Assembly: GCA_021730785.1 (NCBI GenBank)
Contig: JAKFWF010000060.1
Coordinates: 1 to 59,567, forward strand
Direction: 5' to 3'
DNA length: 59,567 nt
From: Hyphomicrobiaceae bacterium
Lineage (GTDB): Bacteria; Pseudomonadota; Alphaproteobacteria; Rhizobiales; Hyphomicrobiaceae
A program made the translations under genes and the position numbers. Positions 18,311 through 27,431 of the stretch are shown in pieces; positions within the stretch are counted from its first letter, which is position 1; each line of letters begins with the position of its first letter. The notes under the pieces are model-generated. The model was not told where the DNA came from and searched no databases. It was given only the letters and a program-made list of their open reading frames with translations.

Positions 18311-18904
18311 TGTGCTTCCTGTTGAACGGAATCGTCCACGAGAACCAGCCCGCGGAAACGACGGTTAGGCGCCAAGTCCGCTAAGCCGGACACGTTTGCG
18401 TGGCCGGCCGGACGGAACCGGCACGTGTGCATGGAAATTGTCTCGATTGCCGCTGCGGAGGGGGCTTCCCACCAATGAGATTGGGTCGCGATGTGCTTCC
18501 GTATCGCCCGCAGGGCGCCGCGTGAAGTTCGAACCCGATTGGCCAACCGTCCTCTTGATCAGTCCGCTGGCGGCGTCGATGTCACACGCTATAGCGAGTT
18601 CGCACGCGGCCGGCAACAGTGGTTTTCGAGGAAATGGCGGGCGCGCGATTAGAGTTGCGGTCACACTTGTCGCGCCCAACCCCAATCCCTGGACCTTGAC
18701 CCACTGCCCTCGCCAAAGTAACACCCGTAGCGTTACCGTGGTGATTTGGCCGGCCAGCTTGCAGCCACGTAAAACAACTCGCTAAAGGGCCGCCTGTGGA
18801 CTGAGGGGCACCTCGCGCCCTACGCTCCAGATGCGGTTTGGCCGGCTGTTCCAGCCGGTCGCTCCCTCCAGATGAGGGCGCCGCATCAGGAGTTGATCAC
18901 GTCC
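18311..18904. other. Long leader/intergenic region between rpsA and metZ
   Basis: No protein gene is convincing in these 594 bp. Part must hold the divergent promoters of rpsA and metZ. A GC-rich imperfect hairpin with GTGGCCGG and CCGGCACGTG arms lies around 18387-18424, within the probable rpsA 5' leader; S1 is known to autoregulate its translation in other bacteria. A TTCGAA-containing segment at about 18526 does not fold as a tRNA. Confidence 0.5.
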
Positions 18905-20113
18905 ATGACCACCGATCGCAAACCAGATCCAGCCCTCTGGTCGCCAGAAACCCAGCTCGTGCATGGCGGCACGCTGCGCTCGCAGTTCGGCGAAACGTCC
19001 GAAGCATTGTTCCTGACCCAGGGCTTCGTCTACGCCAGCGCCGAGCAGGCTGAAGCCCGCTTCAAGAACGAGGAGCCTGGCTACCAGTATTCGCGCTTCG
19101 GCAATCCGACCGTCGCCATGTTCGAAGAACGCATGCGCCTGCTCGAAGGCGCCGAGGAAGCGCGCGCGACCGCAACCGGCATGGCAGCCGTCACCGCCTC
19201 GCTGATGAGCTATTTGCGGACCGGCGATCACATCGTTGCGGCCCGCGCCATGTTCGGTTCGTGCCGCTATGTGGTGGAAGATCTGTGCCCGCGCTTTGGT
19301 ATCCAGTCGACGCTGGTCGATGGCCGCGATCTCGCCAACTGGCAGCAAGCCATGCGGCCCAACACCAAGGCGGTGTTCTTCGAGACGCCGGCCAACCCGA
19401 CGCTGGAACTCGTTGACATTGCCGGTGTCGCCAAAATCGCCCATGCGCGCGGCGCGCTGGTGTTCGTCGACAACGTGTTCGCAACGCCGATGCTGCAAAA
19501 GCCGCTGCAACACGGCGCCGACGTCGTCATCTACTCGGCGACCAAGCACATCGACGGCCAGGGACGCTGCCTTGGCGGCGTGATTCTGGCGTCGAAAAAG
19601 TTCGTCGACGAGCACTTGCAGACCTTCATCCGCCAGACCGGGCCGTCGCTGAGCCCGTTCAACGCCTGGGTGATGCTGAAGGGGCTGGAGACGCTGTCGA
19701 TTCGTGTGCGCGCGCAGATGCAATCGGCCATCGTCATCGCTGATCACTTGGCGGGGCGCAACAAAGGCGTCGCCCGTGTGCTCTATCCTGGCCGCGCCGA
19801 TCATCCGCAGGCCGCAATCGCGGCCAAGCAGATGACGGGCGGCGGGCAGGTCGTCACGTTCGACATCGAGGGCGGCAAGGCGGCTGCCTTCCGCTTCCTC
19901 AATGCGCTGCGGATTGTGCGCATCTCGAATAACCTGGGCGATACCAAGAGCCTCATTACACACCCGACGACGACGACGCACCAGCGCTTGAAGCCGCAAG
20001 CGCGCGCCGAACTCGGCATCTCCGACGGCATGGTACGCCTGTCGGTCGGCCTCGAAGCGGTCGAGGATATCATCGCCGACCTGGACCATGCCCTGGCCCA
20101 AGCCGTCATGTGA
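18905..20113 (+). CDS. metZ: O-succinylhomoserine sulfhydrylase
   Basis: The 402-residue PLP enzyme of the Cys/Met metabolism family has the Schiff-base lysine at 214 (YSATKHIDGQGR) and the GYQYSRFGNPT substrate loop near 59. It makes homocysteine directly from O-succinylhomoserine and sulfide. The motif set (GQGR after the lysine, ITHPTTTTHQRL near 355) matches MetZ better than cystathionine gamma-synthase. The start at 18905 fits homologues, although the ribosome binding site is weak. It is monocistronic upstream of the pyruvate dehydrogenase operon. Confidence 0.9.
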   Translation: MTTDRKPDPALWSPETQLVHGGTLRSQFGETSEALFLTQGFVYASAEQAEARFKNEEPGYQYSRFGNPTVAMFEERMRLLEGAEEARATATGMAAVTASLMSYLRTGDHIVAARAMFGSCRYVVEDLCPRFGIQSTLVDGRDLANWQQAMRPNTKAVFFETPANPTLELVDIAGVAKIAHARGALVFVDNVFATPMLQKPLQHGADVVIYSATKHIDGQGRCLGGVILASKKFVDEHLQTFIRQTGPSLSPFNAWVMLKGLETLSIRVRAQMQSAIVIADHLAGRNKGVARVLYPGRADHPQAAIAAKQMTGGGQVVTFDIEGGKAAAFRFLNALRIVRISNNLGDTKSLITHPTTTTHQRLKPQARAELGISDGMVRLSVGLEAVEDIIADLDHALAQAVM

Positions 20114-20230
20114 CGTGTGACCGGCAGCCGCTGGCAGTTCACAAGGCTCTGATCCGGCGCAATTGCACTTTCGCTTTTCGACTAAAGTGGTAGACGACGG
20201 GAAAGCAGTCAGAATTCACGAGGAGACGCC

Positions 20231-21337
20231 ATGTCGGCTGGAGATACAACGCGGGGCTTTACCCCTGGTGTGACTTTTCCCGAGTATGTACCGCCAGTGC
20301 CGCCATCTTCGATGCATGCGGCCTGGCAGCCGTCGAGTGCGAGCCTCGCGCCTGGCGCCAACAACATGCCGATCCCAGCTTTCACCCGCGACGAGGAGAT
20401 GACGGCCTACAAGGAGATGCTGCTGATCCGCCGCTTCGAGGAGAAGGCTGGCCAGCTCTATGGCATGGGCTTCATCGGCGGCTTCTGCCACCTCTACATC
20501 GGCCAGGAGGCCGTGGTGGTTGGCTTGCAGATGGCCGGCAAGAAGGGCGACCAGGTCATCACCACCTATCGTGACCACGGGCATATGCTGGCCTGCGGCA
20601 TGGACCCCAAGGGCGTGATGGCCGAGCTGACGGGGCGCCGGGGCGGCTATTCCCGCGGCAAGGGCGGCTCCATGCACATGTTCAGCCGCGACAAGCAGTT
20701 TTTCGGCGGTCACGGCATCGTCGGTGCGTCGGTGCCGCTGGGGGCTGGTCTCGCCTTTGCCAACAAGTATCGCGGCAACGACCACGTGTCGTTCTGCTAC
20801 TTCGGCGACGGCGCGGTCAACCAGGGCCAGGTGTACGAAACCTTCAACATGGCCGAGCTGTGGAAGCTGCCTGTGATCTTCGTCATCGAGAACAACCGCT
20901 ATGCCATGGGCACCTCGATCGAGCGGGCGTCCGCCACCACCAACCTGTCGCAGCGCGGGCTGTCGTTTGCGATTCCCGGCGAGCAGGTCGACGGCATGGA
21001 CGTGCGTGCGGTGAATGCCGCCGGTGACCGCGTCGTCAAATGGGTGCGCGCCGGCAACGGCCCCTACATCCTCGAAATGCTGACCTATCGCTATCGCGGC
21101 CACTCGATGTCGGACCCGGCCAAGTACCGCACCCGCGAGGAAGTCGACAAGGTGCGCGAGGAGCGCGACCCGATCGAGCGCTCACGCGTGCGCATCATGG
21201 AAAACCGGTTGGCCTCCGAGGACGAGTTGAAAGCGATCGACAAGGACATCCGCGAGGTGGTCAATGCGTCGGCCGAGTTCGCCCAGAATGATCCGGAGCC
21301 CGATGTGGCGGAACTGTACACAGACGTGCTGCTGTAG
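20231..21337 (+). CDS. pdhA: Pyruvate dehydrogenase E1 component, alpha subunit
   Basis: The 368-residue protein carries the thiamine diphosphate motif beginning GDGAVNQG at 192 and ending ENNRYAMG, plus the RGHSMSDPAKYR phosphorylation-loop equivalent. With PdhB it decarboxylates pyruvate and reductively acetylates E2. About 50 residues of low-complexity Pro/Ala sequence precede the catalytic domain, typical of alphaproteobacteria. GAGGAGA precedes the ATG. It is the first gene of the interleaved pdh operon. Confidence 0.96.
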   Translation: MSAGDTTRGFTPGVTFPEYVPPVPPSSMHAAWQPSSASLAPGANNMPIPAFTRDEEMTAYKEMLLIRRFEEKAGQLYGMGFIGGFCHLYIGQEAVVVGLQMAGKKGDQVITTYRDHGHMLACGMDPKGVMAELTGRRGGYSRGKGGSMHMFSRDKQFFGGHGIVGASVPLGAGLAFANKYRGNDHVSFCYFGDGAVNQGQVYETFNMAELWKLPVIFVIENNRYAMGTSIERASATTNLSQRGLSFAIPGEQVDGMDVRAVNAAGDRVVKWVRAGNGPYILEMLTYRYRGHSMSDPAKYRTREEVDKVREERDPIERSRVRIMENRLASEDELKAIDKDIREVVNASAEFAQNDPEPDVAELYTDVLL

Positions 21338-21350
21338 GGGGGCGGCGGTC

Positions 21351-21650
21351 ATGGCAGGCGGCGAACACGATCCGCAGGCGACCATACCCGACTACATTCG
21401 GGCGGCGCACAAGTTCTGCACCCGCAACCAAAAGATGATTGCCGACAGCGGCGTCTGCGGGTGCTTCTATTGCTTGGCACAGTTCCAGCCGATCGAGATG
21501 AAGAAGTGGATCCCCTATGACGGTGCCGATACTGCCCTCTGCCAGCTGTGCGGGATCGACAGCGTGATCGGCGACGCGTGCGGCCTGCCGCTCACCCCGG
21601 CGTTTCTGGCTGAAATGCATGCACATTGGTTTGCATTCGAGAAACCATAA
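21351..21650 (+). CDS. Small zinc-ribbon cytoplasmic protein
   Basis: The 99-residue protein has cysteines at 36, 38, 41 (CGCFYC) and 64, 67 (CQLC), followed by GIDSVIGDACGLPL. This is the pattern of a widespread uncharacterised 'cytoplasmic protein' family with a probable zinc knuckle. It starts 13 bp after pdhA and ends 7 bp before the first Uma2 gene, so it must be co-transcribed. No link to pyruvate metabolism is known. Confidence 0.75.
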   Translation: MAGGEHDPQATIPDYIRAAHKFCTRNQKMIADSGVCGCFYCLAQFQPIEMKKWIPYDGADTALCQLCGIDSVIGDACGLPLTPAFLAEMHAHWFAFEKP

Positions 21651-21657
21651 GGCCCCG

Positions 21658-22242
21658 ATGTCTGACGCCGCCCACAAACCCGCCACCTACGCCGACCTGG
21701 AAGCGGTGCCGCCGCATCTGGTGGCGGAGCTGCTGTTCGGCTCGCTCGTCACCCATCCCCGACCCGTTCGCCGCCACGGCGGAGCTGCGAGCGCACTTGG
21801 TGCCATTTCGGCGGGTTCATACCAGTTTGGTATCGGTGGTCCCGGCGGCTGGATTTTTATGGACGAGCCTGAGTTGCGCCTGGGACCACATGTGCTCGTC
21901 CCCGATATCGCCGGTTGGCGACGCGAGCATGTCACGGAGCCGGCAGAAAAGCCGTTTTTCGAAGTAGCACCGGACTGGGCTTGCGAAGTGATTTCGCCAA
22001 GCACCGAGAAATACGACAAGGGTGCCAAGCGTCAAATCTATGCGCTTTATGGAGTTCTGCACCTATGGTTCGTTGACCCCCGCGCGCGGACCCTGGAAGT
22101 ATTTGAGCGGCACGAAAAAAACTGGTTGCTGACCCACACGTTTTTCGATGCGGACGAGGTCTGCGCCCCACCATTCGGCGAGCTGAAATTCTCGCTCGGC
22201 TTGCTCTGGCCCTTCGACCCGCCAACCGAACCGACGACCTGA
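21658..22242 (+). CDS. Uma2-family (DUF820) nuclease-like protein, copy 1
   Basis: The 194-residue protein is a PD-(D/E)XK-fold Uma2 member. The likely active-site Asp83 is in LVPDIAGW, Glu110 in CEVISPST, and a Lys follows in YDKGAK. All core residues are kept, so it could be active. Residues 9-36 ([12 protein letters not shown] and onward) are nearly identical in the two other copies in this operon. It lies 7 bp after the zinc-ribbon gene and 40 bp before pdhB. The biological role of Uma2 proteins is unknown. Confidence 0.85.
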   Translation: MSDAAHKPATYADLEAVPPHLVAELLFGSLVTHPRPVRRHGGAASALGAISAGSYQFGIGGPGGWIFMDEPELRLGPHVLVPDIAGWRREHVTEPAEKPFFEVAPDWACEVISPSTEKYDKGAKRQIYALYGVLHLWFVDPRARTLEVFERHEKNWLLTHTFFDADEVCAPPFGELKFSLGLLWPFDPPTEPTT

Positions 22243-22282
22243 CACCACCACCCACCGCCCCCACCTTCGGACCCCGCACCCC

Positions 22283-23662
22283 ATGGCCACGCAAGTTCTG
22301 ATGCCCGCACTCTCCCCCACGATGGAGGAGGGTAAACTCGCCAAATGGCTGATCAAGGAGGGCGATGTCGTCAAATCCGGCATGGTCATCGCCGAGATCG
22401 AAACCGACAAGGCGACGATGGAAGTTGAAGCCGTCGACGAGGGGCGGATCGGTGCCATCCTGGTCCCGGCCGGCACCGAGAAGGTGAAGGTCAATACGCC
22501 GATCGCGACCATCCTGGTCGATGGCGAGACGGCGAGCACTGCGGCGGCAGCGATGGCACCAAAGCCCGCGGCCAATGGCCATGCCGCGCCGCCGGTTGCC
22601 ATGCCGATGGCGCCGGCACCCATGCCCATGCCAGCCGTCCACACGGCGCCCGCCACCCCTGACTGGGCGCCCGGCACCGAGATGATCACGCAGACCATGC
22701 GCGAAGCGCTGCGCGATGCCATGGCCGAGGAGATGCGCCGCGACGCGGACGTCTTGCTGATGGGCGAGGAAGTGGCGCAGTACCAGGGTGCCTATAAGGT
22801 CAGCCAGAACTTGCTCGCCGAGTTCGGCGACAAGCGCGTGATCGACACGCCGATCACCGAGCAGGGCTTTGCCGGCATCGGCGTCGGCGCGGCGCTGGCC
22901 GGCCTGAAGCCGATTGTCGAGTTCATGACGTGGAACTTCGGCATGCAGGCGATCGACCAGATCATCAACTCGGCGGCAAAGACACTCTACATGAGCGGCG
23001 GGCAGATGGGCTGTGCAATCGTGTTCCGCGGACCCAACGGCGCGGCCGCCCGGGTCGGTGCGCAGCACTCGCAGTGTTATTCGTCGTGGTATGCGCACGT
23101 GCCGGGCCTGAAGGTCGTGTGCCCGTCTAACCCGGCCGACGCCAAGGGCCTTATGAAGGCCGCGATCCGCGATCCAAACCCCGTGCTCGTCCTCGAAAAC
23201 GAGATGCTGTACGGCATGAGCGGCGAGGTGCCCAAGAGTGCCGACTTCGTGCTGCCGATCGGCAAGGCGCGGATCGCGCGCGCCGGTCATCACGTGACGA
23301 TCGTGTCGTTCGCGCGCGGCATGATGTATGCGCTCGATGCGGCGAAAACCCTGGCGGCCGAGGGCATCGAGGCCGAGGTGATCGACCTGCGTTCGCTGCG
23401 CCCGATCGACTGGGACTGCATCATCGGCTCGATCAAGAAAACGAACCGTCTGGTCACCGTGGAAGAGGCCTGGCCCACCTGCTCGGTCGGCTCCGAGATC
23501 TGCGCGCAAGCAGCCATCCAGGCCTTCGATTATCTCGATGCACCACCCGCCAAGGTCAGCGGTGCCGACGTGCCGATGCCCTACGCAGCCAACCTCGAGC
23601 GGCTCGCGTTGCCGACAGCGGCCCAGGTGGTCGCGGCGGCGAAGGGTGTGTGCTACGGTTGA
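22283..23662 (+). CDS. pdhB: Pyruvate dehydrogenase E1 component, beta subunit with lipoyl domain
   Basis: The 459-residue protein fuses an N-terminal lipoyl domain (lipoyl-lysine 43 in ETDKATM), an Ala/Pro-rich linker (about 80-130) and the transketolase-like E1-beta domain (GADR-like [13 protein letters not shown] near 155). The lipoylated E1-beta is known from Sinorhizobium, Zymomonas and relatives. Its first 50 residues are almost the same as those of PdhC. It is flanked on both sides by Uma2 genes, at 40 and 26 bp. Confidence 0.96.
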   Translation: MATQVLMPALSPTMEEGKLAKWLIKEGDVVKSGMVIAEIETDKATMEVEAVDEGRIGAILVPAGTEKVKVNTPIATILVDGETASTAAAAMAPKPAANGHAAPPVAMPMAPAPMPMPAVHTAPATPDWAPGTEMITQTMREALRDAMAEEMRRDADVLLMGEEVAQYQGAYKVSQNLLAEFGDKRVIDTPITEQGFAGIGVGAALAGLKPIVEFMTWNFGMQAIDQIINSAAKTLYMSGGQMGCAIVFRGPNGAAARVGAQHSQCYSSWYAHVPGLKVVCPSNPADAKGLMKAAIRDPNPVLVLENEMLYGMSGEVPKSADFVLPIGKARIARAGHHVTIVSFARGMMYALDAAKTLAAEGIEAEVIDLRSLRPIDWDCIIGSIKKTNRLVTVEEAWPTCSVGSEICAQAAIQAFDYLDAPPAKVSGADVPMPYAANLERLALPTAAQVVAAAKGVCYG

Positions 23663-23688
23663 GCCATCGTGAATAGGTGGAAGTCCTG

Positions 23689-24276
23689 ATGCAGGACATC
23701 GTCAAGCGCAGGGCAACTTATGCCGACTTGGAGGCGGTGCCCCCGCATCTTGTGGCGGAAATTTTGTTCGGGGACCTGGTGACACATCCGCGCCCACACG
23801 GGCGACACAGCCGTGCAGCGGCACGGATCATGGGTGCGCTTGGTGGTCCGTTCGATCAGGGCATTGGCGGGCCAGGAGGCTGGGATTTCTATTACGAGCC
23901 GGAATTACATCTGGGGGCCCACGTCGTGGTTCCCGATATCGCGGCATGGCGTTCCGGACGGGTGACCGTCAACGTCGACGACCCCTATTTCGTCGCGATT
24001 TCGCCCGGCTGGGTTTGCGAGGTGCTGTCGCCGTCGACCGAGAAATACGACCGCGTCTACAAAAGGCAGATCTATGCTGACTTTGGCGTGCCTTATTACT
24101 GGTTGATCGACCCGCGGACCGATGTCCTGGAAGTGTTCGCACTGCGCGGCGGCCAATGGTTCCTGCTCGGCTCGTTTGCCGGTGATGTGGACGTTGTCGC
24201 CACTCCGTTCGACGCCTGCCCGTTCCGTCTCAGCCAGTTCCTTCCCGCAATCGCCGAACCAAAGCGCGACGCTTAG
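23689..24276 (+). CDS. Uma2-family (DUF820) nuclease-like protein, copy 2
   Basis: The 195-residue paralogue of copies 1 and 3 shows Asp83 in VPDIAAW, Glu111 in CEVLSPST and the YDRVYKRQIY segment with the expected Lys. The ATG at 23689 follows a GGTGGAAG ribosome binding site; a GTG at 23677 would add four residues. It lies 26 bp after pdhB and 17 bp before the truncated TIR gene. Confidence 0.85.
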   Translation: MQDIVKRRATYADLEAVPPHLVAEILFGDLVTHPRPHGRHSRAAARIMGALGGPFDQGIGGPGGWDFYYEPELHLGAHVVVPDIAAWRSGRVTVNVDDPYFVAISPGWVCEVLSPSTEKYDRVYKRQIYADFGVPYYWLIDPRTDVLEVFALRGGQWFLLGSFAGDVDVVATPFDACPFRLSQFLPAIAEPKRDA

Positions 24277-24293
24277 CCATCCAGGAGAGGACT

Positions 24294-24560
24294 TTGGCAG
24301 ACGTCTTTATCTCTTATTCGCAAAAAGTGGTCGATAGCGCCCTCGCTCTGACCGTCATCTCGCCCGAATGGAAGCGTTCCGAGTGGACGCAGCGTGAGCT
24401 GGCATTTGCTCGCGAGATCAAGAAGCCGCTGTTTCACTTGCGCTTTCGAAGCCCCGGGCCGACACTCGCAATCGCTGGTGATACCTATTTCGATTTCGAA
24501 CGCGGCGAGGTTGACGCCTTCGCCAAGCTCGGCATCGAATTGGACAAGAAAGGTTTGTGA
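24294..24560 (+). CDS. Truncated TIR-domain protein
   Basis: The 88-residue product starts at a TTG with AGGAG a few bases upstream. It begins MADVFISYSQ, the first strand of a TIR domain, then jumps at about residue 11 to the later part (VISPEWKRSEWTQRELAFA). About 50-60 residues including the BB loop appear to be deleted. The SEW-x2-RE glutamate that corresponds to the NADase catalytic Glu survives. Either this is a decaying gene or a minimal protein. It overlaps the next Uma2 start by 4 bp (GTGA). Confidence 0.7.
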   Translation: MADVFISYSQKVVDSALALTVISPEWKRSEWTQRELAFAREIKKPLFHLRFRSPGPTLAIAGDTYFDFERGEVDAFAKLGIELDKKGL

Positions 24561-25153
24561 TCGTGTCCGCTTCACCAAAATCCACGGGACACCCAGCAAC
24601 CTATGCCGATCTCGCGGCTGTACCCCCGCATCTCGTCGCGGAGATCCTATTTGGCAGCCTCGTCACTCACCCGCGTCCGGCGCCGCCACATGGCTCGTCT
24701 GCGACCTCGCTAACGTTGGAGCTGGGGGGGCCCTTTCAGAAGGGGCGCGGAGGCCCTGGAGGCTGGATTTTCATTCTGGAACCCGAATTGCATCTCGGTC
24801 CCCACGTTGTTGTTCCAGATTTGGCCGGCTGGCGCTGCGAGCGACTGCCGCACATGCCGAAGACCGCGTTCATCGAAACACCACCCGATTGGGTATGCGA
24901 GGTATTGTCGCCGTCGACCGAGAACGTCGATAGAGGAGCAAAGCGGCGCATCTATGCCGCCTACGAAGTCCTGTATGTTTGGCTTCTTGATCCAATCTCG
25001 CGCCGCCTCGAGACTTACGTCCTGCGCGACGGGCAATTTACGCTGCACGAAACCTTCGACGGCGCCGACGAGGTGAAGGCTCCGCCATTCGACGCTGTCC
25101 CGTTTCCGATTACGGCGCTATGGCCGCTCGACCCCGCCCCAGATCAAACTTGA
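24557..25153 (+). CDS. Uma2-family (DUF820) nuclease-like protein, copy 3
   Basis: The roughly 198-residue third paralogue has Asp in VPDLAGW, Glu in CEVLSPST and the VDRGAKRRIY lysine segment, so the putative active site is intact. The GTG start at 24557 overlaps the TIR stop; a GTG at 24563 is also possible. It ends 15 bp before pdhC. Copies 1-3 share the same N-terminal and central motifs, indicating local duplication. Confidence 0.85.
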   Translation: MIVSASPKSTGHPATYADLAAVPPHLVAEILFGSLVTHPRPAPPHGSSATSLTLELGGPFQKGRGGPGGWIFILEPELHLGPHVVVPDLAGWRCERLPHMPKTAFIETPPDWVCEVLSPSTENVDRGAKRRIYAAYEVLYVWLLDPISRRLETYVLRDGQFTLHETFDGADEVKAPPFDAVPFPITALWPLDPAPDQT

Positions 25154-25168
25154 CCCCACGAGACCCCC

Positions 25169-26566
25169 ATGCCGACCCAGATCCTGATGCCCGCGCTCTC
25201 TCCCACGATGGAGGAGGGCAAACTCGCCAAGTGGCTCGTGAAGGAGGGCGACACGGTCAAGCCCGGAAAGGTCATCGCCGAGATCGAGACCGACAAGGCG
25301 ACGATGGAAGTCGAAGCGGTCGACGACGGCACGATCGGCAGCATCCTGATCGCGGCGGGCACCGAGAAGGTCAAGGTCAACACGCCGATCGCAATCTTGC
25401 TGGCCGAGGGTGAGAAATCGGGCGCCGCTGCGCCCGCGGCGCCGCTCAGCGTCACGCAGCCGCCGGCCCTGGCGCCCGCCGCCTCGCGTCCGACGCCGGC
25501 TGGAGCATCGATGGGCAGCGTCGCCGCCGCAGCCCCGGCTGTCGCCCCACAGCGACCGCCGATTCTGGGTAACGGCGCGCCACCCTTGACCAGCCTGCAG
25601 CCGCTGGCGGGCACACGCATGTTCGTGTCGCCGCTCGCCCGCCGGCTTGCGCGCGACAACGGCATCGACCTTGGCGCCGTCCGAGGAACGGGTCCACAGG
25701 GCCGCATCGTCCAGCGCGACATCGAAGCAGCGAAAGCGTCGGGTGGCGCTCGTGCCGGCGCCCAGCCGTTGATGCCGATAGGTGCCCAGCAGCTTGCGGT
25801 GCAGGCCGCGTCGATGCCAGCGGTCCAGCCCATGGCCGACGACAAGATCCTCGCCCTGTACGAAAAGGGTTCGTTCGAGGTGCTGCCGCACGACGGCATG
25901 CGCAAAATCATTGCCGAGCGGCTCACCCAGTCGAAATCGACGGTGCCGCACTTCTATCTGACGGTCGACGTGCGGCTCGATACGCTGTTGTCGGCGCGCG
26001 AGCGGCTCAACGCACGGTCACCGAAGGAGGGCCCGCGCGCCTACAAGCTGTCGGTCAATGACTTCATCATCAAGGCGCTGGCGCTCGCTTTGCAGCACGT
26101 GCCGGCGGCGAACGCGACTTGGACCACGCAGGGCATGCTGCGCCACCAGCATTCGGATGTCGGCGTGGCGGTGGCGATCGAGGGTGGGTTGTTCACGCCG
26201 GTGATCAGGCACGCGGAATTGAAGACGCTGGCTGAAATCTCGAACGAGATGAAGGATCTGGCCGAGCGCGCGCGCAAGCGCCGCCTGGCCCCGCACGAAT
26301 ACCAGGGCGGCACCACGTCGATTTCCAACCTCGGCATGTTCGGCATTAAGAGCTTCGACGCCGTCATCAACCCGCCGCACGCGACGATTCTGGCGGTCGG
26401 CGCCGGCGAAAAGCGCCCCGTGGTGGTGGGCGACAAGATCGAAGTTGGCACCATCATGAGTGCGACCATGAGCTGTGATCACCGCGTGGTCGATGGCGCG
26501 CTTGGCGCCGAATTGCTCAATGCATTCAAATCGTTCCTCGAAGATCCCGTGCGCATGCTTGTATGA
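25169..26566 (+). CDS. pdhC: Pyruvate dehydrogenase E2 component (dihydrolipoamide acetyltransferase)
   Basis: The 465-residue E2 has one lipoyl domain (Lys43), a long Ala/Pro linker, a peripheral subunit-binding domain ([16 protein letters not shown] near 152) and the catalytic domain ending in the active-site HRVVDG motif. It transfers the acetyl group from lipoate to CoA and forms the core of the complex. It closes the interleaved pdh gene run. Its lipoyl region is nearly identical, also at DNA level, to that of pdhB. Confidence 0.96.
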   Translation: MPTQILMPALSPTMEEGKLAKWLVKEGDTVKPGKVIAEIETDKATMEVEAVDDGTIGSILIAAGTEKVKVNTPIAILLAEGEKSGAAAPAAPLSVTQPPALAPAASRPTPAGASMGSVAAAAPAVAPQRPPILGNGAPPLTSLQPLAGTRMFVSPLARRLARDNGIDLGAVRGTGPQGRIVQRDIEAAKASGGARAGAQPLMPIGAQQLAVQAASMPAVQPMADDKILALYEKGSFEVLPHDGMRKIIAERLTQSKSTVPHFYLTVDVRLDTLLSARERLNARSPKEGPRAYKLSVNDFIIKALALALQHVPAANATWTTQGMLRHQHSDVGVAVAIEGGLFTPVIRHAELKTLAEISNEMKDLAERARKRRLAPHEYQGGTTSISNLGMFGIKSFDAVINPPHATILAVGAGEKRPVVVGDKIEVGTIMSATMSCDHRVVDGALGAELLNAFKSFLEDPVRMLV

Positions 26567-26762
26567 GCCGCAGCACGATTAACCGCCCCCCGGAAAATGT
26601 GTCGTGGTCGCCACAGAGCAGGTGTTTTGCTTGCGAATTCTCTGGTCCGCGGTGGATTGACGGTGATAGGCTCTGGCCGGACCTTGTTGCCTGCCCGGCG
26701 CGGGTCTATGGGGCTGGGAGCGTATAGGGCGTAAAACCGCAGTTCAATTGGGGAACACCAGG

Positions 26763-27230
26763 ATGTTCAAAAAGCTCCACACGCCCACCGCACTTCTGGC
26801 CACCGCCACGTTGCTTGCGGCGTGCGCCGAGGGCGCCACCAACTTCGGTGGCGTCAGTGGCGGCAGCAGTCTAACCACCTCGGCTGTTGCCGAGCCGACG
26901 AAGACCGATCCGGCCTGCACGACACTCGCCAGCCAGATCGATGGCCTGAAGAAGGAGGGCGTTGCCGATAAGGTCGCCCAGGCTTCGATCAAGAAGTACA
27001 CCATGAAGCCGGCCGATCTGGTCAAGGCGGATCAGCTGAACAAGGCCAATGCCGAGTTCCAGGCCAAGTGCTCGCTGGTCAATCCGACCATCACCCAGGC
27101 GGAAGCTCCCGCTGTGCCACCGGCCGCTGTTGCAGCCGTCGCACCTGCAGCGACAGCCGCAGTGAAGAAGGTAGTTCCGGTGACCGGTATTGCTCCGGCC
27201 GTGGCCAAGGCCGCTGCAGTGGCGCAGTAG
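26763..27230 (+). CDS. Small putative lipoprotein
   Basis: The 155-residue protein has a lipoprotein signal peptide ending in the lipobox LLAAC (Cys at about 22). A helical middle part contains two Cys (DPACTTLA and FQAKCSLV) and the tail is Ala/Val/Pro-rich. No domain is recognised. It lies 196 bp after pdhC and probably has its own promoter. The two shared Cys positions suggest a loose relation to the next lipoprotein. Confidence 0.7.
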   Translation: MFKKLHTPTALLATATLLAACAEGATNFGGVSGGSSLTTSAVAEPTKTDPACTTLASQIDGLKKEGVADKVAQASIKKYTMKPADLVKADQLNKANAEFQAKCSLVNPTITQAEAPAVPPAAVAAVAPAATAAVKKVVPVTGIAPAVAKAAAVAQ

Positions 27231-27431
27231 TGTCCACGTGCGAGCCGTATCCTGCGGGCAAGGGTGCCTGCAGGCGCTTGTCCGAGCAGTTCGGACGAGC
27301 TTAAATTCTGCCGAGCGCGTATCGGAAACCGGAGCCGGCCGTTTGAATGGTGCGTGTCGCTCCGCTAAGCCGGTTCTGGTTCATCCAGAGGGCTGCCGAC
27401 TCAGGTGGATATGACGATCTGGAGGCAATTC

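Noticed and set aside
16487-18325. A 612-codon plus-strand open frame
   Set aside because: It is antisense to rpsA, which has six recognisable S1 domains; the frame reflects high-GC codon bias.
18515-18545. TTCGAA-containing segment resembling a tRNA T-arm
   Set aside because: Neither strand allows a 5-bp T stem or an acceptor stem, so it is not a tRNA gene.
21932-23509. A 525-codon minus-strand open frame across Uma2 copy 1 and pdhB
   Set aside because: It is antisense to genes with firm motifs and has a His/Arg-rich composition typical of shadow frames.
26580-26760. Possible promoter motifs before the first lipoprotein gene
   Set aside because: A TTGACG near 26657 has no convincing -10 element at proper spacing.
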